A stretch of 64,000 bases of DNA from contig CAYXZW010000006.1 in NCBI GenBank assembly GCA_964469905.1, positions 1-64,000 on the forward strand, given 5' to 3'. The position numbers and the translations under genes were made by a program. This DNA is from MVRV01 sp964469905. GTDB taxonomy: Bacteria > Desulfobacterota > Syntrophia > Syntrophales > Smithellaceae. Below are positions 1 through 9,904 of the stretch, in pieces. Each line of letters begins with the position of its first letter. Position 1 is the first letter of the stretch. The notes beneath the pieces were generated by a model, which was given only the letters and a program-made list of their open reading frames with translations, searched no databases and was not told where the DNA came from.

Positions 1-47
1 CTCCGGGGCCACAACCCGGCACTCTAACCAACTGAGCTACACCCACC
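1..47 (-). tRNA. tRNA-His (GUG), 3' part cut by window edge
   Basis: On the minus strand the acceptor, D arm and anticodon arm of a tRNA are readable. The acceptor starts GTGGGTG, preceded by an encoded G at position -1 as expected for tRNA-His. The D stem is GCTC/GAGT and the anticodon stem CCGGG/CCCGG encloses the loop TTGTGGC, so the anticodon is GTG (His). The variable region, T arm and 3' acceptor lie outside the window. Confidence 0.9.
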
Positions 48-57
48 ATTTTCGCCT

Positions 58-134
<77 letters not shown>

Positions 135-220
135 CTTCTTATTTCTGCACCAAAAAAAGAGTTAGCCTAATATCCCCTCTTCCTGCTTTTGTCAAGATCA
201 ATTGCTGAATATTTTCTGCC

Positions 221-1957
221 TTACCGTACGTAACCGGCAATACCATCAAACCTGTATCCTTTTTTTACAACTTTTTCTCCCTTCGGATCGGTGGTATAAA
301 AATGATGCCCTGTCGCGGGATTAAACCAGCGGTATAGTTCTTTGGTATTCGTCATACGGGATGTCGCAATATTGCCAATGGATCCTTCAAAAACATACCC
401 CTGTAATTGTTTGCCGCCACCTTTAGAATCATAGTGATAAAAATGATCCTTTTTCAGCGGATTATACCACCGATATAAATTTGTTGTTCCCGGCGTATCC
501 GGCACAAAAAGACGGAAGGCGATCCCATCTTTAACATATGCATTTTGAATCAGGCGCTGAGTTTCCGCTTGCGGATTGGCTGTAAAAAGAAAATCTAATC
601 CCTTGGAATAACGGAACACATCTATAACTTTCGTCAATTTATCGGGAATTACTTCTACAAAAACTTCGACGACTCCCTCACCACCGTTGGAATTAAAAAT
701 TACATTATCACCATAAAATCCTGGTGTAAGCTGAGCGGCATTTAAATTAATATTAATATACTCTGTTTCCAGTGTTGTTGAACCGGAATAGGGAAAAACG
801 TTAATCCAACCGGCTGGCCCGCGCATTACATCTTTACCCAATATTCGGACACCTTCGATATCTAAACGGCCATCCTTATTGACCAGAGTAACTACATGAG
901 GACTATCAACAAGTCCTTCAGCAATCAACAGCTCACTCTTTTCCTTCTGATCGACAAACCAGTCATGTTCATTTATCAGCTTATCGTCCAGATAAATAGT
1001 AAGATTGCCTGCATCCGGATAAGTTGTAAAATAGAGAATCAATCCTGTCCCGCTGAAATGAAATTTGAGGGAGTTGGTACTGGTGGTGCTTGACGGATAT
1101 CCGTCATTTTCCGACCATTTGCCGACTATATCCATCATTTCCTTAAGGTAGGCAGGAGGAACATAATTTCCGTTTCCCCTCGTTTCTTCATTGACAAAAG
1201 AGATATATTTCCCCTTCTTGAAAACACCGGCAGTTACTTCACTGCGCTTTTGTTTTTGCTCTGCTAAAGACCATTTTAATATTTCTTTTCCTTTGTTGGT
1301 CAATCTTAATTTCTTGGATACGGTTTTCCCCTGCAGCACGCTACCCATATCCATTCTTTCCGGGTTTAAATTTATTTGCGCCAACTCTTGGCTGGAAACT
1401 ATTTTAAACGTTAAAAATATTGTCCTGTTACCACCGGCAGAAGTTAATTTAATCGCCTCTCTGTGCGAACCTGCAGACAAATTCTTCCGGCAGACGATTA
1501 TTCCATTTCCCGCCGTCATCTTGATTTCTACTGGATAAAATAAGGACTTGGATTTGGACAAATTTGCCGTTTTTTCACTCGCTAAAGCATTAACTTCAAT
1601 ACGCAAATAATTGGCATCATCTTCCACTGTACCGGACAATTTCTGGTTTTCCAGTGTCTTCCAGCCTTCCACACCGAAAGTAGACCAGTTCATAAAACCG
1701 GAAGCCATATTCTTCAGGACAAATACTCCAGAGCCGGTTTCACCCGGGCCAATTGTTCCAATATCTATCTCTCTGGGTGTAACTGCCATTACCGGACGGG
1801 AAAGCATATTATTTTCATTGACAATCTTACCGGCATCAAGGTTGTTTTTTTTGCTACCTTGCTGAATTTGTCTCGTCCCGTTTTGAGCAGCGACAATATA
1901 TGGACAAATCATCAATGCGATAATAATTAAAATAATAGATTTGTTTAGAACCGACAT
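221..1957 (-). CDS. Secreted surface protein with ASH-like and DUF5648-like domains
   Basis: A 578-residue protein with a clear N-terminal signal peptide (hydrophobic stretch at about residues 7-22, cleavage near AAAQ). Two stretches (about 55-185 and 195-400) resemble immunoglobulin-like ASH/choice-of-anchor domains of the type 'I-D-x-G-x-I-x-P-G-x-T', the second apparently interrupted by a carbohydrate-binding-like insert. The last 130 residues carry two copies of an 'LYRW(Y/F)NP...HFY' pattern, as in the DUF5648 repeat of bacterial surface proteins. A good ribosome binding site (GAGGTG) precedes the ATG. The precise role is unknown; it is likely a cell-surface or periplasmic adhesion-type protein. 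It is divergent from dprA and does not appear functionally tied to it. Confidence 0.75.
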   Translation of the reverse strand: MSVLNKSIILIIIALMICPYIVAAQNGTRQIQQGSKKNNLDAGKIVNENNMLSRPVMAVTPREIDIGTIGPGETGSGVFVLKNMASGFMNWSTFGVEGWKTLENQKLSGTVEDDANYLRIEVNALASEKTANLSKSKSLFYPVEIKMTAGNGIIVCRKNLSAGSHREAIKLTSAGGNRTIFLTFKIVSSQELAQINLNPERMDMGSVLQGKTVSKKLRLTNKGKEILKWSLAEQKQKRSEVTAGVFKKGKYISFVNEETRGNGNYVPPAYLKEMMDIVGKWSENDGYPSSTTSTNSLKFHFSGTGLILYFTTYPDAGNLTIYLDDKLINEHDWFVDQKEKSELLIAEGLVDSPHVVTLVNKDGRLDIEGVRILGKDVMRGPAGWINVFPYSGSTTLETEYININLNAAQLTPGFYGDNVIFNSNGGEGVVEVFVEVIPDKLTKVIDVFRYSKGLDFLFTANPQAETQRLIQNAYVKDGIAFRLFVPDTPGTTNLYRWYNPLKKDHFYHYDSKGGGKQLQGYVFEGSIGNIATSRMTNTKELYRWFNPATGHHFYTTDPKGEKVVKKGYRFDGIAGYVR

Positions 1958-2046
1958 ATATTACACCTCAAATGCAGATAGGGCTACCTAGCGCAAAGCA
2001 TAAAATTAAGCAATAATTAGTTCTTTTATCCTTCACCGGCATACGC

Positions 2047-2107
2047 CGGTCTTCGAGCCTTTGCCTTTAGCCGTCGGTCTTCAGCCTTCCACCCTCAGCC
2101 ATCAGTC
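2047..2107 (-). repeat. Degenerate GGCTGAA heptad repeat
   Basis: Read on the minus strand, this intergenic stretch breaks into about eight successive 7-mers related to GGCTGAA (for example GACTGAT, GGCTGAG, GGCTGAA, GACCGAC, GGCTAAA). A cleaner version of the same unit occurs at 43193-43220. It is out of frame with any gene and looks like a dispersed intergenic repeat. Confidence 0.6.
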
Positions 2108-2125
2108 TTTTGTTTACCAAAACCC

Positions 2126-2153
2126 TTGACACATCGGGTAGATAAGATGTAAC
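2126..2153 (+). promoter_or_regulatory. Possible sigma-70 promoter of dprA
   Basis: A perfect -35 hexamer TTGACA (2126-2131) is followed after 16 bp by TGTAAC (2148-2153), a 4/6 match to the -10. Transcription would start about 20 bp before the dprA ATG. The weak -10 keeps this tentative. Confidence 0.4.
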
Positions 2154-2181
2154 GTTCGACCACTTTTTTACAGGTATTCAA

Positions 2182-3321
2182 ATGGCATACGATAAATTAA
2201 AATATTGGCTGGCCTTAAAGTCTGTCACCGGAATAGGCAATATTGTACTTACCTCGCTCATCGATAATTTCGGGACAGCGGAAGCAGTTTTTTCCGCATC
2301 AACCTCCCAGTTGCAGACGACACCGGGAGTCACAAAGAAAGCTGCCGCCGGCATTGCCGCATTTAAAGAATGGGCCACTATTAATAAAGATCTGGAACTT
2401 TTAGAAAATGCCGGCATTAATATTATTAATTATCAGGACGAATTATACCCGGCAAAACTTTTGGAAATTTATGACCGGCCACCTTTGCTTTATGTAAAAG
2501 GAATTCTCAAAAAAGATGACATTAATATCGCCCTGGTTGGCTCTAGACTCGCCAGTACTTACGGCAAATACACAACCGAGAAAATCAGCCGTGAGCTTGC
2601 TTTTCAGGGAATTACTGTCATCAGCGGTTTAGCGCGGGGCATCGATTCAGCAGCTCATCGCGGAGCGCTGACGGCACAGGGGCGCACTATTGCGGTCATA
2701 GGCACCGGCCTGGATATTATCTACCCCCCGGAAAACAAAAAATTATTTGCTGCAATTTGTGAAAATGGAGCCATTGTTTCCGAATACCCCCTGGGCACAC
2801 CACCGCGCGCCTGTAATTTCCCCGCCCGAAATCGCATCATCAGTGGTATGTCCTATGGTGTGGTTGTCGTAGAAGCAGGAGATAAAAGCGGCTCACTAAT
2901 TACCTCAAGGCTGGCACTGGAGCAGGGACGGGAAGTATTCGCCGTTCCGGGAAGCATCGATTCACCAGGTTCTCGGGGAACAAACAAACTTATCAAGCAG
3001 GGAGCAAAACTGATTGAAAATACCCTTGATATTTTAGAAGAAATTCTGCCTCAGCTGGAAAAAACAAAAATACGGAAATCATCATCAGTTTCCGAAAAAG
3101 AAAAAAAGTTGGTTAAGAAGAAAGATAATTTAAATTCGATCGATCGGCAGATTATCGCTCTTTTATCCGATAGCCGCCTGCACATTGATGAACTGCTCAA
3201 TGAAACCGATTTAGCGCCAGGTGAAATCTTAAGTTCTTTAATGAAACTGGAGTTAGACGGGATTATCAAGCAATATCCGGGAAAGTTTTTTTCTTTAGAG
3301 GCCCATACTAATTTACCATAA
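2182..3321 (+). CDS. dprA: DNA processing protein DprA
   Basis: A 379-residue protein of normal family length. DprA/Smf binds single-stranded DNA taken up during transformation and loads RecA. An N-terminal helix-hairpin/SAM-like segment (1-80) is followed by the Rossmann-like DprA core with the family signatures VGSR (about 115), SGLARGIDSAAHRGAL (about 150), GTGLDIIYPPEN (about 180), and the R-N-R-I-I-S-G and EAGDKSGSLITS motifs (about 215-240). A C-terminal winged-helix segment (about 315-370) matches the usual DprA tail. The ribosome binding site is weak. It sits upstream of topA in the same direction, an arrangement common in many bacteria, with 148 bp between them. Confidence 0.95.
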   Translation: MAYDKLKYWLALKSVTGIGNIVLTSLIDNFGTAEAVFSASTSQLQTTPGVTKKAAAGIAAFKEWATINKDLELLENAGINIINYQDELYPAKLLEIYDRPPLLYVKGILKKDDINIALVGSRLASTYGKYTTEKISRELAFQGITVISGLARGIDSAAHRGALTAQGRTIAVIGTGLDIIYPPENKKLFAAICENGAIVSEYPLGTPPRACNFPARNRIISGMSYGVVVVEAGDKSGSLITSRLALEQGREVFAVPGSIDSPGSRGTNKLIKQGAKLIENTLDILEEILPQLEKTKIRKSSSVSEKEKKLVKKKDNLNSIDRQIIALLSDSRLHIDELLNETDLAPGEILSSLMKLELDGIIKQYPGKFFSLEAHTNLP

Positions 3322-3415
3322 TATTTCATGTACTTAACAACATCATCTAACACCGGTTAACATATTACACTGCTACAGTTATTGTTGATAAACGGCTGGC
3401 AGTAATAAATATGTC

Positions 3416-3444
3416 TTTACAAATTTCCTTCTCCCCATTATAGG
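3416..3444 (+). promoter_or_regulatory. Possible sigma-70 promoter of topA
   Basis: TTTACA (3416-3421) and TATAGG (3439-3444) are separated by 17 bp, a plausible housekeeping promoter whose start would be about 15-20 bp ahead of the topA ATG at 3470. Two mismatches in the -10 keep confidence moderate. Confidence 0.42.
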
Positions 3445-3469
3445 GTGCGGCAAAATATAAGGAGTAATC

Positions 3470-5797
3470 ATGGCCAATTCGTTAGTCGTTGTTGAATCAC
3501 CCACAAAAGTTAAAACCATTAAAAAATTTCTGGGGAAAGATTTTAATGTTGTCGCTTCTATGGGACATATCAAGGATCTGCCGAAAAGCACTCTAGGCAT
3601 TGATCTCACAAATGATTTTGAACCGACTTACAAGAATATTGATGCCAAGAAAAAAATAATTGATGAACTGAAAAAAGCGGCCAAAAATGCCGAAAATATC
3701 TATCTGGCGCCTGATCCGGATCGTGAAGGTGAAGCAATTGCCTGGCATATTTCCGATGTAATCAACACGAAAAATAAAAACATTTATCGTGTATTATTTA
3801 ACGATCTGACGAAAAATACGGTTTTAGAAGCGATTGCCAATCCTTTGAATCTTGATTTCAATAAATACGAGGCCCAGCAGACGCGCCGGATTCTGGACAG
3901 GCTTGTCGGCTATCAGATCAGCCCGGTACTTTGGGACAAGGTTAAAAGAGGATTAAGCGCCGGACGTGTCCAGTCTGTCGCCGTAAGAATGATTTGTGAA
4001 CGGGAAGATGAAATAAATAAATTCATTCCCGAGGAATACTGGAATCTGCAGGGCCAATTTGCAGGGAACAATCCTCCCCCCTTTGATGCTAAATTACTTA
4101 AAATCGACGGCAAAAAAGCAAAAGTTGTCAATGGTGAACAAGCCGCCAAACTTCTTGAATCCCTGAAAAAAGCTTCTTTCAGTGTCGAAAAACTGGAGAA
4201 GAAAGAACTTAAGCGTTCAGCCTTGCCTCCCTTTACCACCAGCAAATTACAGCAAGAAGCTTCGCGCTGGCTGCGTTTTTCCGCCAAAAAAACCATGATG
4301 GTCGCGCAAAAATTATATGAAGGTATTGAGTTGGGTAAAGACGGTTCCGTTGGTCTCATTACCTATATGAGGACCGACTCTTACCGCATTGCCGATGAAG
4401 CGCTGCAAGCCGTGCGCTCCTTTATCAAAGAAAATTATTCTGCTGAATATCTGCCTGCTAAACCGCATATATATAAGAACGGTCAAAAAACACAGGATGC
4501 TCATGAAGCAATTCGTCCATCCACCATGGGTTATAAGCCGCAGGACATTAAAGAATACTTATCTGCCGATGAATTTAAGCTCTATCAGCTTATCTGGAAC
4601 CGCTTTGTCGCCAGCCAAATGAATCCGGCTGTTTTTGATCAAACCACAATTGATATCAGCGGGGCTAATTGCATCTTACGTGCTCAGGGGCAAATTCTTA
4701 AATTTCCAGGGTTCACCATTGTATATACGGAAGGCAAGGATGAAAAAGAAGAAGAGAACGGAATCGACAAGCTTCTCCCGGAAGTTAAGGTAAAAGAAAA
4801 ATTGACATTACTGAGTTTAAACTCTGAACAAAAATTCACCCAACCGCCACCCCGTTTCTCGGAAGCTTCTCTGGTGCGTGAACTGGAAGAAAAAGGCATT
4901 GGCCGCCCCAGCACTTATGCAACAATCCTCTCGACTATTCAGGACCGGGAATATGCCCGTCGTGAAAAAGGTAAATTTTTTCCCACAGAACTGGGAATGA
5001 TTGTTACCGAGTTGTTAGTTAAAAACTTTCCCACCGTGCTGGATATGGCTTTCACCGCAGACATGGAGAATAAGCTGGACATGATTGAGGGGGGAGAAAG
5101 CAAACGTGGAAAAACCCTGCACGACTTTTATGATCTTTTCGCGCAGGAATTAAAGACAGCGAAGGATGAAATGAGGAATGTCAAACAAGAAGAAACTCCG
5201 ACAGACCTTTTATGCGAAAAGTGCCAAAGCCCGATGGTTATCAAGTGGGGAAAGAACGGGCGTTTTCTGGCCTGCTCCAATTACCCGACATGCAAGAACA
5301 CAATGAACTTCACACATGATGAAGAAGGGAAAGTTCGCCACGTGGAAACTCAAACAACAGAAATTAAATGCAACAAATGCGGAAAATCAATGATTGTCAA
5401 GGATGGCCGCTTCGGGCAGTTCCTGGCTTGCTCGGGATATCCCGAGTGTAAAAACACCCTGAATGCCTCCAGAAACGATAATGGCGAGATAGTTGTGCAG
5501 GAAGCACAGGTAACGGATGCCGTATGTGAATTGTGTGGAAAACCAATGGCTGTCAAGCGCGGCCGGTATGGTCAGTTCCTGGGTTGTTCCGGTTATCCAA
5601 CCTGCAAAAATATCAAGAAAATGGGCAAGGACGGGCAAGCGACAACGCAGGAACCGGAGATATCTAATGTAGCTTGTGATCAATGTGGAAAACCCATGGC
5701 CATCAAACGCGGTCGGTATGGAAAATTTCTCGGTTGCACGGGGTATCCGGATTGTAAGACTATCAAGAAGATACCTAAAACGCTTTCTGAAGAATGA
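3470..5797 (+). CDS. topA: DNA topoisomerase I
   Basis: Type IA topoisomerase, 775 residues, which relaxes negative supercoils by a transient 5'-phosphotyrosine link. The N-terminal TOPRIM domain shows VVVESPTKVKTIKKFLG and the acidic DPDREGEAIAWH motif. The catalytic tyrosine is Y299 in GLITYMRTDS. The QQTRRILDRLVGYQISP and GRPSTYATI motifs are present. Four C-terminal C4 zinc-ribbon repeats (about 575-770, each of the form CxxC...CxxYPxCK) bind single-stranded DNA. A strong ribosome binding site (AAGGAG) precedes the ATG. The stop overlaps the trmFO start by four bases (ATGA), so the two are translationally coupled. Confidence 0.97.
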   Translation: MANSLVVVESPTKVKTIKKFLGKDFNVVASMGHIKDLPKSTLGIDLTNDFEPTYKNIDAKKKIIDELKKAAKNAENIYLAPDPDREGEAIAWHISDVINTKNKNIYRVLFNDLTKNTVLEAIANPLNLDFNKYEAQQTRRILDRLVGYQISPVLWDKVKRGLSAGRVQSVAVRMICEREDEINKFIPEEYWNLQGQFAGNNPPPFDAKLLKIDGKKAKVVNGEQAAKLLESLKKASFSVEKLEKKELKRSALPPFTTSKLQQEASRWLRFSAKKTMMVAQKLYEGIELGKDGSVGLITYMRTDSYRIADEALQAVRSFIKENYSAEYLPAKPHIYKNGQKTQDAHEAIRPSTMGYKPQDIKEYLSADEFKLYQLIWNRFVASQMNPAVFDQTTIDISGANCILRAQGQILKFPGFTIVYTEGKDEKEEENGIDKLLPEVKVKEKLTLLSLNSEQKFTQPPPRFSEASLVRELEEKGIGRPSTYATILSTIQDREYARREKGKFFPTELGMIVTELLVKNFPTVLDMAFTADMENKLDMIEGGESKRGKTLHDFYDLFAQELKTAKDEMRNVKQEETPTDLLCEKCQSPMVIKWGKNGRFLACSNYPTCKNTMNFTHDEEGKVRHVETQTTEIKCNKCGKSMIVKDGRFGQFLACSGYPECKNTLNASRNDNGEIVVQEAQVTDAVCELCGKPMAVKRGRYGQFLGCSGYPTCKNIKKMGKDGQATTQEPEISNVACDQCGKPMAIKRGRYGKFLGCTGYPDCKTIKKIPKTLSEE

Positions 5798-7110
5798 CCA
5801 AATCTTCTGTTACAATAATCGGCGGCGGACTTGCCGGATGTGAAGCTGCATGGCAGCTTCTGCAACGGGGGCACGCAGTTCATCTTTATGAGATGAAGCC
5901 GCAAAAGTTTTCTCCTGCCCATAAAATGGATGGACTTGCCGAACTTGTTTGCAGCAATTCCCTGAAATCTAATAGTCTCGATAACGCTCACGGTCTGCTT
6001 AAAGAAGAAATGCGCCGACTCAACTCTCTGATATTATCTGCCGCCGATCATTCAACTGTAGCGGCAGGGAGTGCTCTGGCCGTAGATCGTCAAGAGTTTT
6101 CCCGCAAAGTGGAAGACAGCTTGCTGAAACAGAATAATTTCACTCTAAGCCGGATTGAAATAACCGAAATACCGTCTGATGCTTTAACAATCATTGCCAC
6201 GGGACCGCTTACATCCGATGGACTGTCACAGGAAATTGCCCGAGTGCTGGGCAGTTCCTATTTATATTTCTATGATGCTATTGCTCCGATCGTCGAAGCT
6301 GATTCCATTAATCCGGAGAAAGTCTATTGGGCATCCCGCTACGATAAAGGCACTCCCGATTATCTCAACTGCCCGCTTTCGGCAGAAGAATATAAACGCT
6401 TTCGTCAGAAATTACTGGACGGCGAGAAAGTCCCCGCTAAATCATTCGAAGAAATGAAACACTTTGAAGGCTGCCTGCCGATTGAAGTATTGGCTGCCCG
6501 CGGTGAAGATACTCTTGCTTTCGGACCAATGAAACCGGTGGGATTGATCGATCCGCATACAGGACTTATGCCTCATGCAGTTGTTCAATTGCGTCGGGAA
6601 AATGTCTCCGGAACCATTTTTAACATGGTCGGATTTCAAACCAAGCTTACCTGGCCCGAGCAGGAGCGTATCTTCCGGCTGATTCCCGGTCTGGAAAATG
6701 CCAACTTCTCCCGGATGGGCAGCATCCATCGCAACACTTACATCAACTCTCCATCACTTCTGGAACCTTCGCTGCGACTGAAAACAAATTCTAATATTTT
6801 TTTTGCCGGACAAATTACCGGCGTGGAAGGTTACATGGAATCAACTGCCATGGGGCTTTTAGCGGGATTAAATGCCTCATTTATCCTTGAAGGAAAACAA
6901 CTCCAACCGCCGCCTGTGACCACTGCACTGGGGTCATTATTGAATTATATAACGTCCGCCGAACATGCCGATAATTTCCAGCCGATGAATATTAACTTTG
7001 GACTATTGGAAACTCTGCCCGGAAAAAAAATTAAGAAAAAAGAACGAAACCTTCTTTATGTTGATCGCTCCCTTCCAGCTTTACAACAATGGATCAAAAA
7101 CAATAATTAA
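5794..7110 (+). CDS. trmFO: Methylenetetrahydrofolate-tRNA (uracil-5-)-methyltransferase TrmFO
   Basis: A 438-residue FAD enzyme that makes ribothymidine at position 54 of tRNA using methylenetetrahydrofolate, as found in Desulfobacterota and Firmicutes that lack TrmA. The N-terminal FAD-binding GGGLAGCEAAWQLLQRG motif, the ELVCSNSLKSNSLDNAHGLL segment that carries a conserved cysteine, and the C-terminal ITGVEGYMES(T)AMGLLAG motif are all visible. Its start overlaps the topA stop (ATGA). The topA-trmFO pairing is common. The 135 bp downstream separate it from a convergent gene and contain no clear terminator. Confidence 0.96.
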   Translation: MTKSSVTIIGGGLAGCEAAWQLLQRGHAVHLYEMKPQKFSPAHKMDGLAELVCSNSLKSNSLDNAHGLLKEEMRRLNSLILSAADHSTVAAGSALAVDRQEFSRKVEDSLLKQNNFTLSRIEITEIPSDALTIIATGPLTSDGLSQEIARVLGSSYLYFYDAIAPIVEADSINPEKVYWASRYDKGTPDYLNCPLSAEEYKRFRQKLLDGEKVPAKSFEEMKHFEGCLPIEVLAARGEDTLAFGPMKPVGLIDPHTGLMPHAVVQLRRENVSGTIFNMVGFQTKLTWPEQERIFRLIPGLENANFSRMGSIHRNTYINSPSLLEPSLRLKTNSNIFFAGQITGVEGYMESTAMGLLAGLNASFILEGKQLQPPPVTTALGSLLNYITSAEHADNFQPMNINFGLLETLPGKKIKKKERNLLYVDRSLPALQQWIKNNN

Positions 7111-7245
7111 ACAAACTAATCCGCATCAAACTGCAATATTATGCCCAAACGCGTCGGTGTCTTGTAACATGATCGCCTGACGGTCACGCTTAATACTTAT
7201 GTTTATGAAGACGGTGACAAAAGTAGTGTTGCATGAATAGTGAAA

Positions 7246-8013
7246 TTAAGCTGATTTCTTGATATCTTTATAATAGCTGTTAACTCTAGCTATATAATTT
7301 GTTGTTTCCCGGGGGAGACGACTCGAGTTTCTTTCTAAATTACCCATGCCCCAATTGTAAGCCGCCAGCGCCAGGTTTACTTTCCCATCATAACGGTCCA
7401 GCAATGTTTTTAAATAACTTGTTCCGCCCATAATATTTTCTTGAGGGTCATAAGCATTTTTGACTCCCAGATCCCTTGCTGTTTCCGGCATTAATTGCAT
7501 CAACCCCATTGCCCCTTTAGGTGAAGTAGCCCGCGGATCAAAATTACTTTCCGTTTTAATCACGGATCGAATCAAATCCGGGTCAATTTCATACTTGCGC
7601 GCTGCTTTTTCAATGAAAGCATCCAGATTTAACCTGTCCGAAGCAACATGGTTTTTTGGCGGATCCTGACGGTTTTTTGACGCTTCCAACAAAGATGCTG
7701 TTAGTTCTTTAGCATAATCAGGCAACAGACCTGAGGGCACATTACTAATTTGTTCTCCGGTATTGAATACCATGTTAAAAAGCTGGCTATTCATTTGAGT
7801 TTGGATATTTTTGACAAGAAGGGCTACTTGATCTTTTGTTAAAGCTGACAGTTCCTCTCCCGATGACTGGGAAGCCCCTGTTTTTTGAAGAGTATTACGC
7901 AAGAGATCACTGAAAGTGCTTTGATTGTTTACCGCAGGGGAATTTGAAGTCGCCGAATTCAGCTTATCAATACCGCTTATTTTAAATAAATTATTATTGA
8001 CAGAAACAACCAT
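7246..8013 (-). CDS. Lytic transglycosylase, SLT domain, probably flagellum-linked
   Basis: A 255-residue protein. The start at 8013 is chosen because AGGAGAAG lies just upstream; an upstream ATG at 8046 has no such site. Residues about 140-250 form an SLT/goose-lysozyme-like domain with the catalytic glutamate in VIKTESNFDP (near residue 155), followed by GAMGLMQLMPETA and ALAAYNWGMGNL. It cleaves peptidoglycan with formation of anhydromuramic acid. The N-terminal 130 residues are polar and low in complexity, with no signal peptide. That resembles flagellar rod-associated muramidases exported by the flagellar apparatus. The FlgJ in this window lacks a muramidase domain, so this enzyme could supply it (inference). 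Confidence 0.85.
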   Translation of the reverse strand: MVVSVNNNLFKISGIDKLNSATSNSPAVNNQSTFSDLLRNTLQKTGASQSSGEELSALTKDQVALLVKNIQTQMNSQLFNMVFNTGEQISNVPSGLLPDYAKELTASLLEASKNRQDPPKNHVASDRLNLDAFIEKAARKYEIDPDLIRSVIKTESNFDPRATSPKGAMGLMQLMPETARDLGVKNAYDPQENIMGGTSYLKTLLDRYDGKVNLALAAYNWGMGNLERNSSRLPRETTNYIARVNSYYKDIKKSA

Positions 8014-8071
8014 GATCTTCTCCTGACTTTTAGAAGAAGATATCAATTAGTATGCCATCTTAAAGAAATAT

Positions 8072-9556
8072 TTATAGAATTTTAACAAAGGCTTCGACGA
8101 TGTCGGCATCAAATTGCGTATTTTTATTGCTAATCAATTCATCTAAAGCCTTTTCCAAAGGCATAGTAGCACGATAGGGACGGTTGCTGGTCATTGCGTC
8201 AAAAGAATCCGCAACCATTAAGATACGCGCCAAAAAAGGGATTTCCGCACCGGAAAGCCCCAGAGGATAACCTTTGCCATCCCATCTTTCATGGTGACAC
8301 TGGACAATTCTTCTCTCTTTTTCCAGTAAAACGACCGGCCTGAGAATATTTTCACCGATTGTCGGGTGGTTTTTTATGATCATGTATTCTTCCGTAGTCA
8401 GTTTGCCCGGCTTCAAAAGAATACTATCAGGTACGGCAATTTTGCCGACGTCATGAAGAACCCCGGCAATTTTCAAACTCTCCATGTCTTTTAACGAACA
8501 GCCCATCTCGGCGGCAATTTTCAAGGAAAGCTCAGTAACACGTTGAGAATGCTCTTCCGTGTAATGATCCCTGGCCTGAACCGATGATATCAGCGATTTT
8601 AAAGTATCCATGATATTGGAATAGATACTTTCATAAAGGATCTTATTTTCCAAATTCAACGATGCGCGTTTCGTCAGGCTCAGTATGTGATGCAAGTCTC
8701 TTTTACTAAAAACTTCCCGGTTTTTCTTTTTTCTAATACTCAGGATACCCAATATAGAATTGCGAATCATCAACGGAGCACAAATCAATGATGGCGAAAT
8801 GTCCGGATGTTCATTGGAACTGATCATAACTGCTTCTTTACGTTCAACAACCTCATTGAACACCATTTTAAGAGCAGCACTGTATGTATTGTCGCGATTA
8901 ACTTCTGCTGTTTCACCCTTCACCACTTTCGGATGAAAGGCGTTATCCTGTTCATCAAAAAGCAAAATTGAACAGACTTCTCCGTCAACCAGTTTTAAGG
9001 CCAGCGCAGCTATCTTCTCAAATATAATGTCATTATCATGAGGAGAATCTTCTATTGAATCGAATATATATCCCTGCTTCGAGAGTTCGTCGGATTTGTC
9101 TTTAAGATTGGCCTGATCATGAATTATTTCGGCAGTTTCCTTTGATAACAGCAATTTCCCCCGCAAATGGATATCCACTTTATAAAGCAGGTCATCAATA
9201 TCAAAAGGTTTTGTCAGAAAATCAACAGCTCCTCTTTTTATGGCGCTAACTGTAAGGTCGACGGTGGGATTGCCCGTAATCATAATAACCGCGGTGAAAA
9301 GATTTTTCTCTCGAATGCGGTTTAACAAATCCATCCCGCTCATGCCGGGCATCATAATATCGCTGATCACCAGATCATAATTATTCTTATTAAAGAGCTG
9401 CAGAGCTTCTTCGCCATTCTCGGCTTCATTAACTTCATATTGAGAAGACTGATCCAGAGCATCTACGATTAGCCTGCGAGTAGGCAGATAATCATCAACT
9501 ACCAATATTTTTTTCTTTTCTGTACGCTTCTCTTCGATTGGCATTTGTATTGCCAT
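8072..9556 (-). CDS. Response regulator, REC-GAF-HD-GYP (cyclic-di-GMP phosphodiesterase type)
   Basis: A 494-residue protein with three domains. The receiver (about 15-135) has the acidic pair in VVDD, the phospho-acceptor aspartate in VISDIMMPGMSG, and TGN and LTKPF for the switch residues. A GAF domain (about 165-305) follows. The C-terminal HD-GYP domain (about 315-494) has HDVGKIAVPDSI, IKNHP, HHERWDGKGYP and ADSFDAMTSNRPYR, so metal ligands and the GYP motif are intact. Such proteins hydrolyse cyclic di-GMP and favour motility. It lies between flagellar accessory genes on the same strand, 58 bp before the transglycosylase. No partner kinase is adjacent. Confidence 0.93.
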   Translation of the reverse strand: MAIQMPIEEKRTEKKKILVVDDYLPTRRLIVDALDQSSQYEVNEAENGEEALQLFNKNNYDLVISDIMMPGMSGMDLLNRIREKNLFTAVIMITGNPTVDLTVSAIKRGAVDFLTKPFDIDDLLYKVDIHLRGKLLLSKETAEIIHDQANLKDKSDELSKQGYIFDSIEDSPHDNDIIFEKIAALALKLVDGEVCSILLFDEQDNAFHPKVVKGETAEVNRDNTYSAALKMVFNEVVERKEAVMISSNEHPDISPSLICAPLMIRNSILGILSIRKKKNREVFSKRDLHHILSLTKRASLNLENKILYESIYSNIMDTLKSLISSVQARDHYTEEHSQRVTELSLKIAAEMGCSLKDMESLKIAGVLHDVGKIAVPDSILLKPGKLTTEEYMIIKNHPTIGENILRPVVLLEKERRIVQCHHERWDGKGYPLGLSGAEIPFLARILMVADSFDAMTSNRPYRATMPLEKALDELISNKNTQFDADIVEAFVKIL

Positions 9557-9659
9557 AAGAGTTCACACCTTTAGGGGAAATTTAAGAACGATTTGTAAGG
9601 AAGATACAACTTTTTGCTGAATCAGAAAAGAAATAATTTTAATGAAAGATTGGTTTTTT

Positions 9660-9866
9660 CTACTTCTTTAAGATAACATCCCGAATGTTATAGCTTATTT
9701 TATCAAACTCCTCTGCTTTGCCTTCTTCTTTAACTGACAATGAAACGACATCCGTATACTTTCCTTCCGGTGCATTCCCCTTGGCAGTAGTCTGCGATAC
9801 TCTTAATTTGCTTTGCCTAGTATAAGCACTAAGCACACTATCAATCTGATAAGGTGTGATTGTCAT
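9660..9866 (-). CDS. Small flagellum-associated protein of unknown function (68 aa)
   Basis: A 68-residue acidic/polar protein starting MTITPYQIDSVLSAY and ending with a basic KK. The start at 9866 follows a purine-rich GGGAGAGGGAGAG site, and it lies downstream of a FliA-like promoter (9905-9931); a longer reading from 9914 would begin inside that promoter. The pattern 'ID.VL.aY.RQ ... d.VSlS' recalls small conserved proteins found next to flagellar genes in Desulfobacterota, some of which resemble FlgM-like polypeptides. No enzyme motif or membrane segment is seen. Its job is unknown. Confidence 0.7.
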   Translation of the reverse strand: MTITPYQIDSVLSAYTRQSKLRVSQTTAKGNAPEGKYTDVVSLSVKEEGKAEEFDKISYNIRDVILKK

Positions 9867-9904
9867 TTCACTCTCCCTCTCCCTGTTAAATCTCTCCAAC
9901 GTAC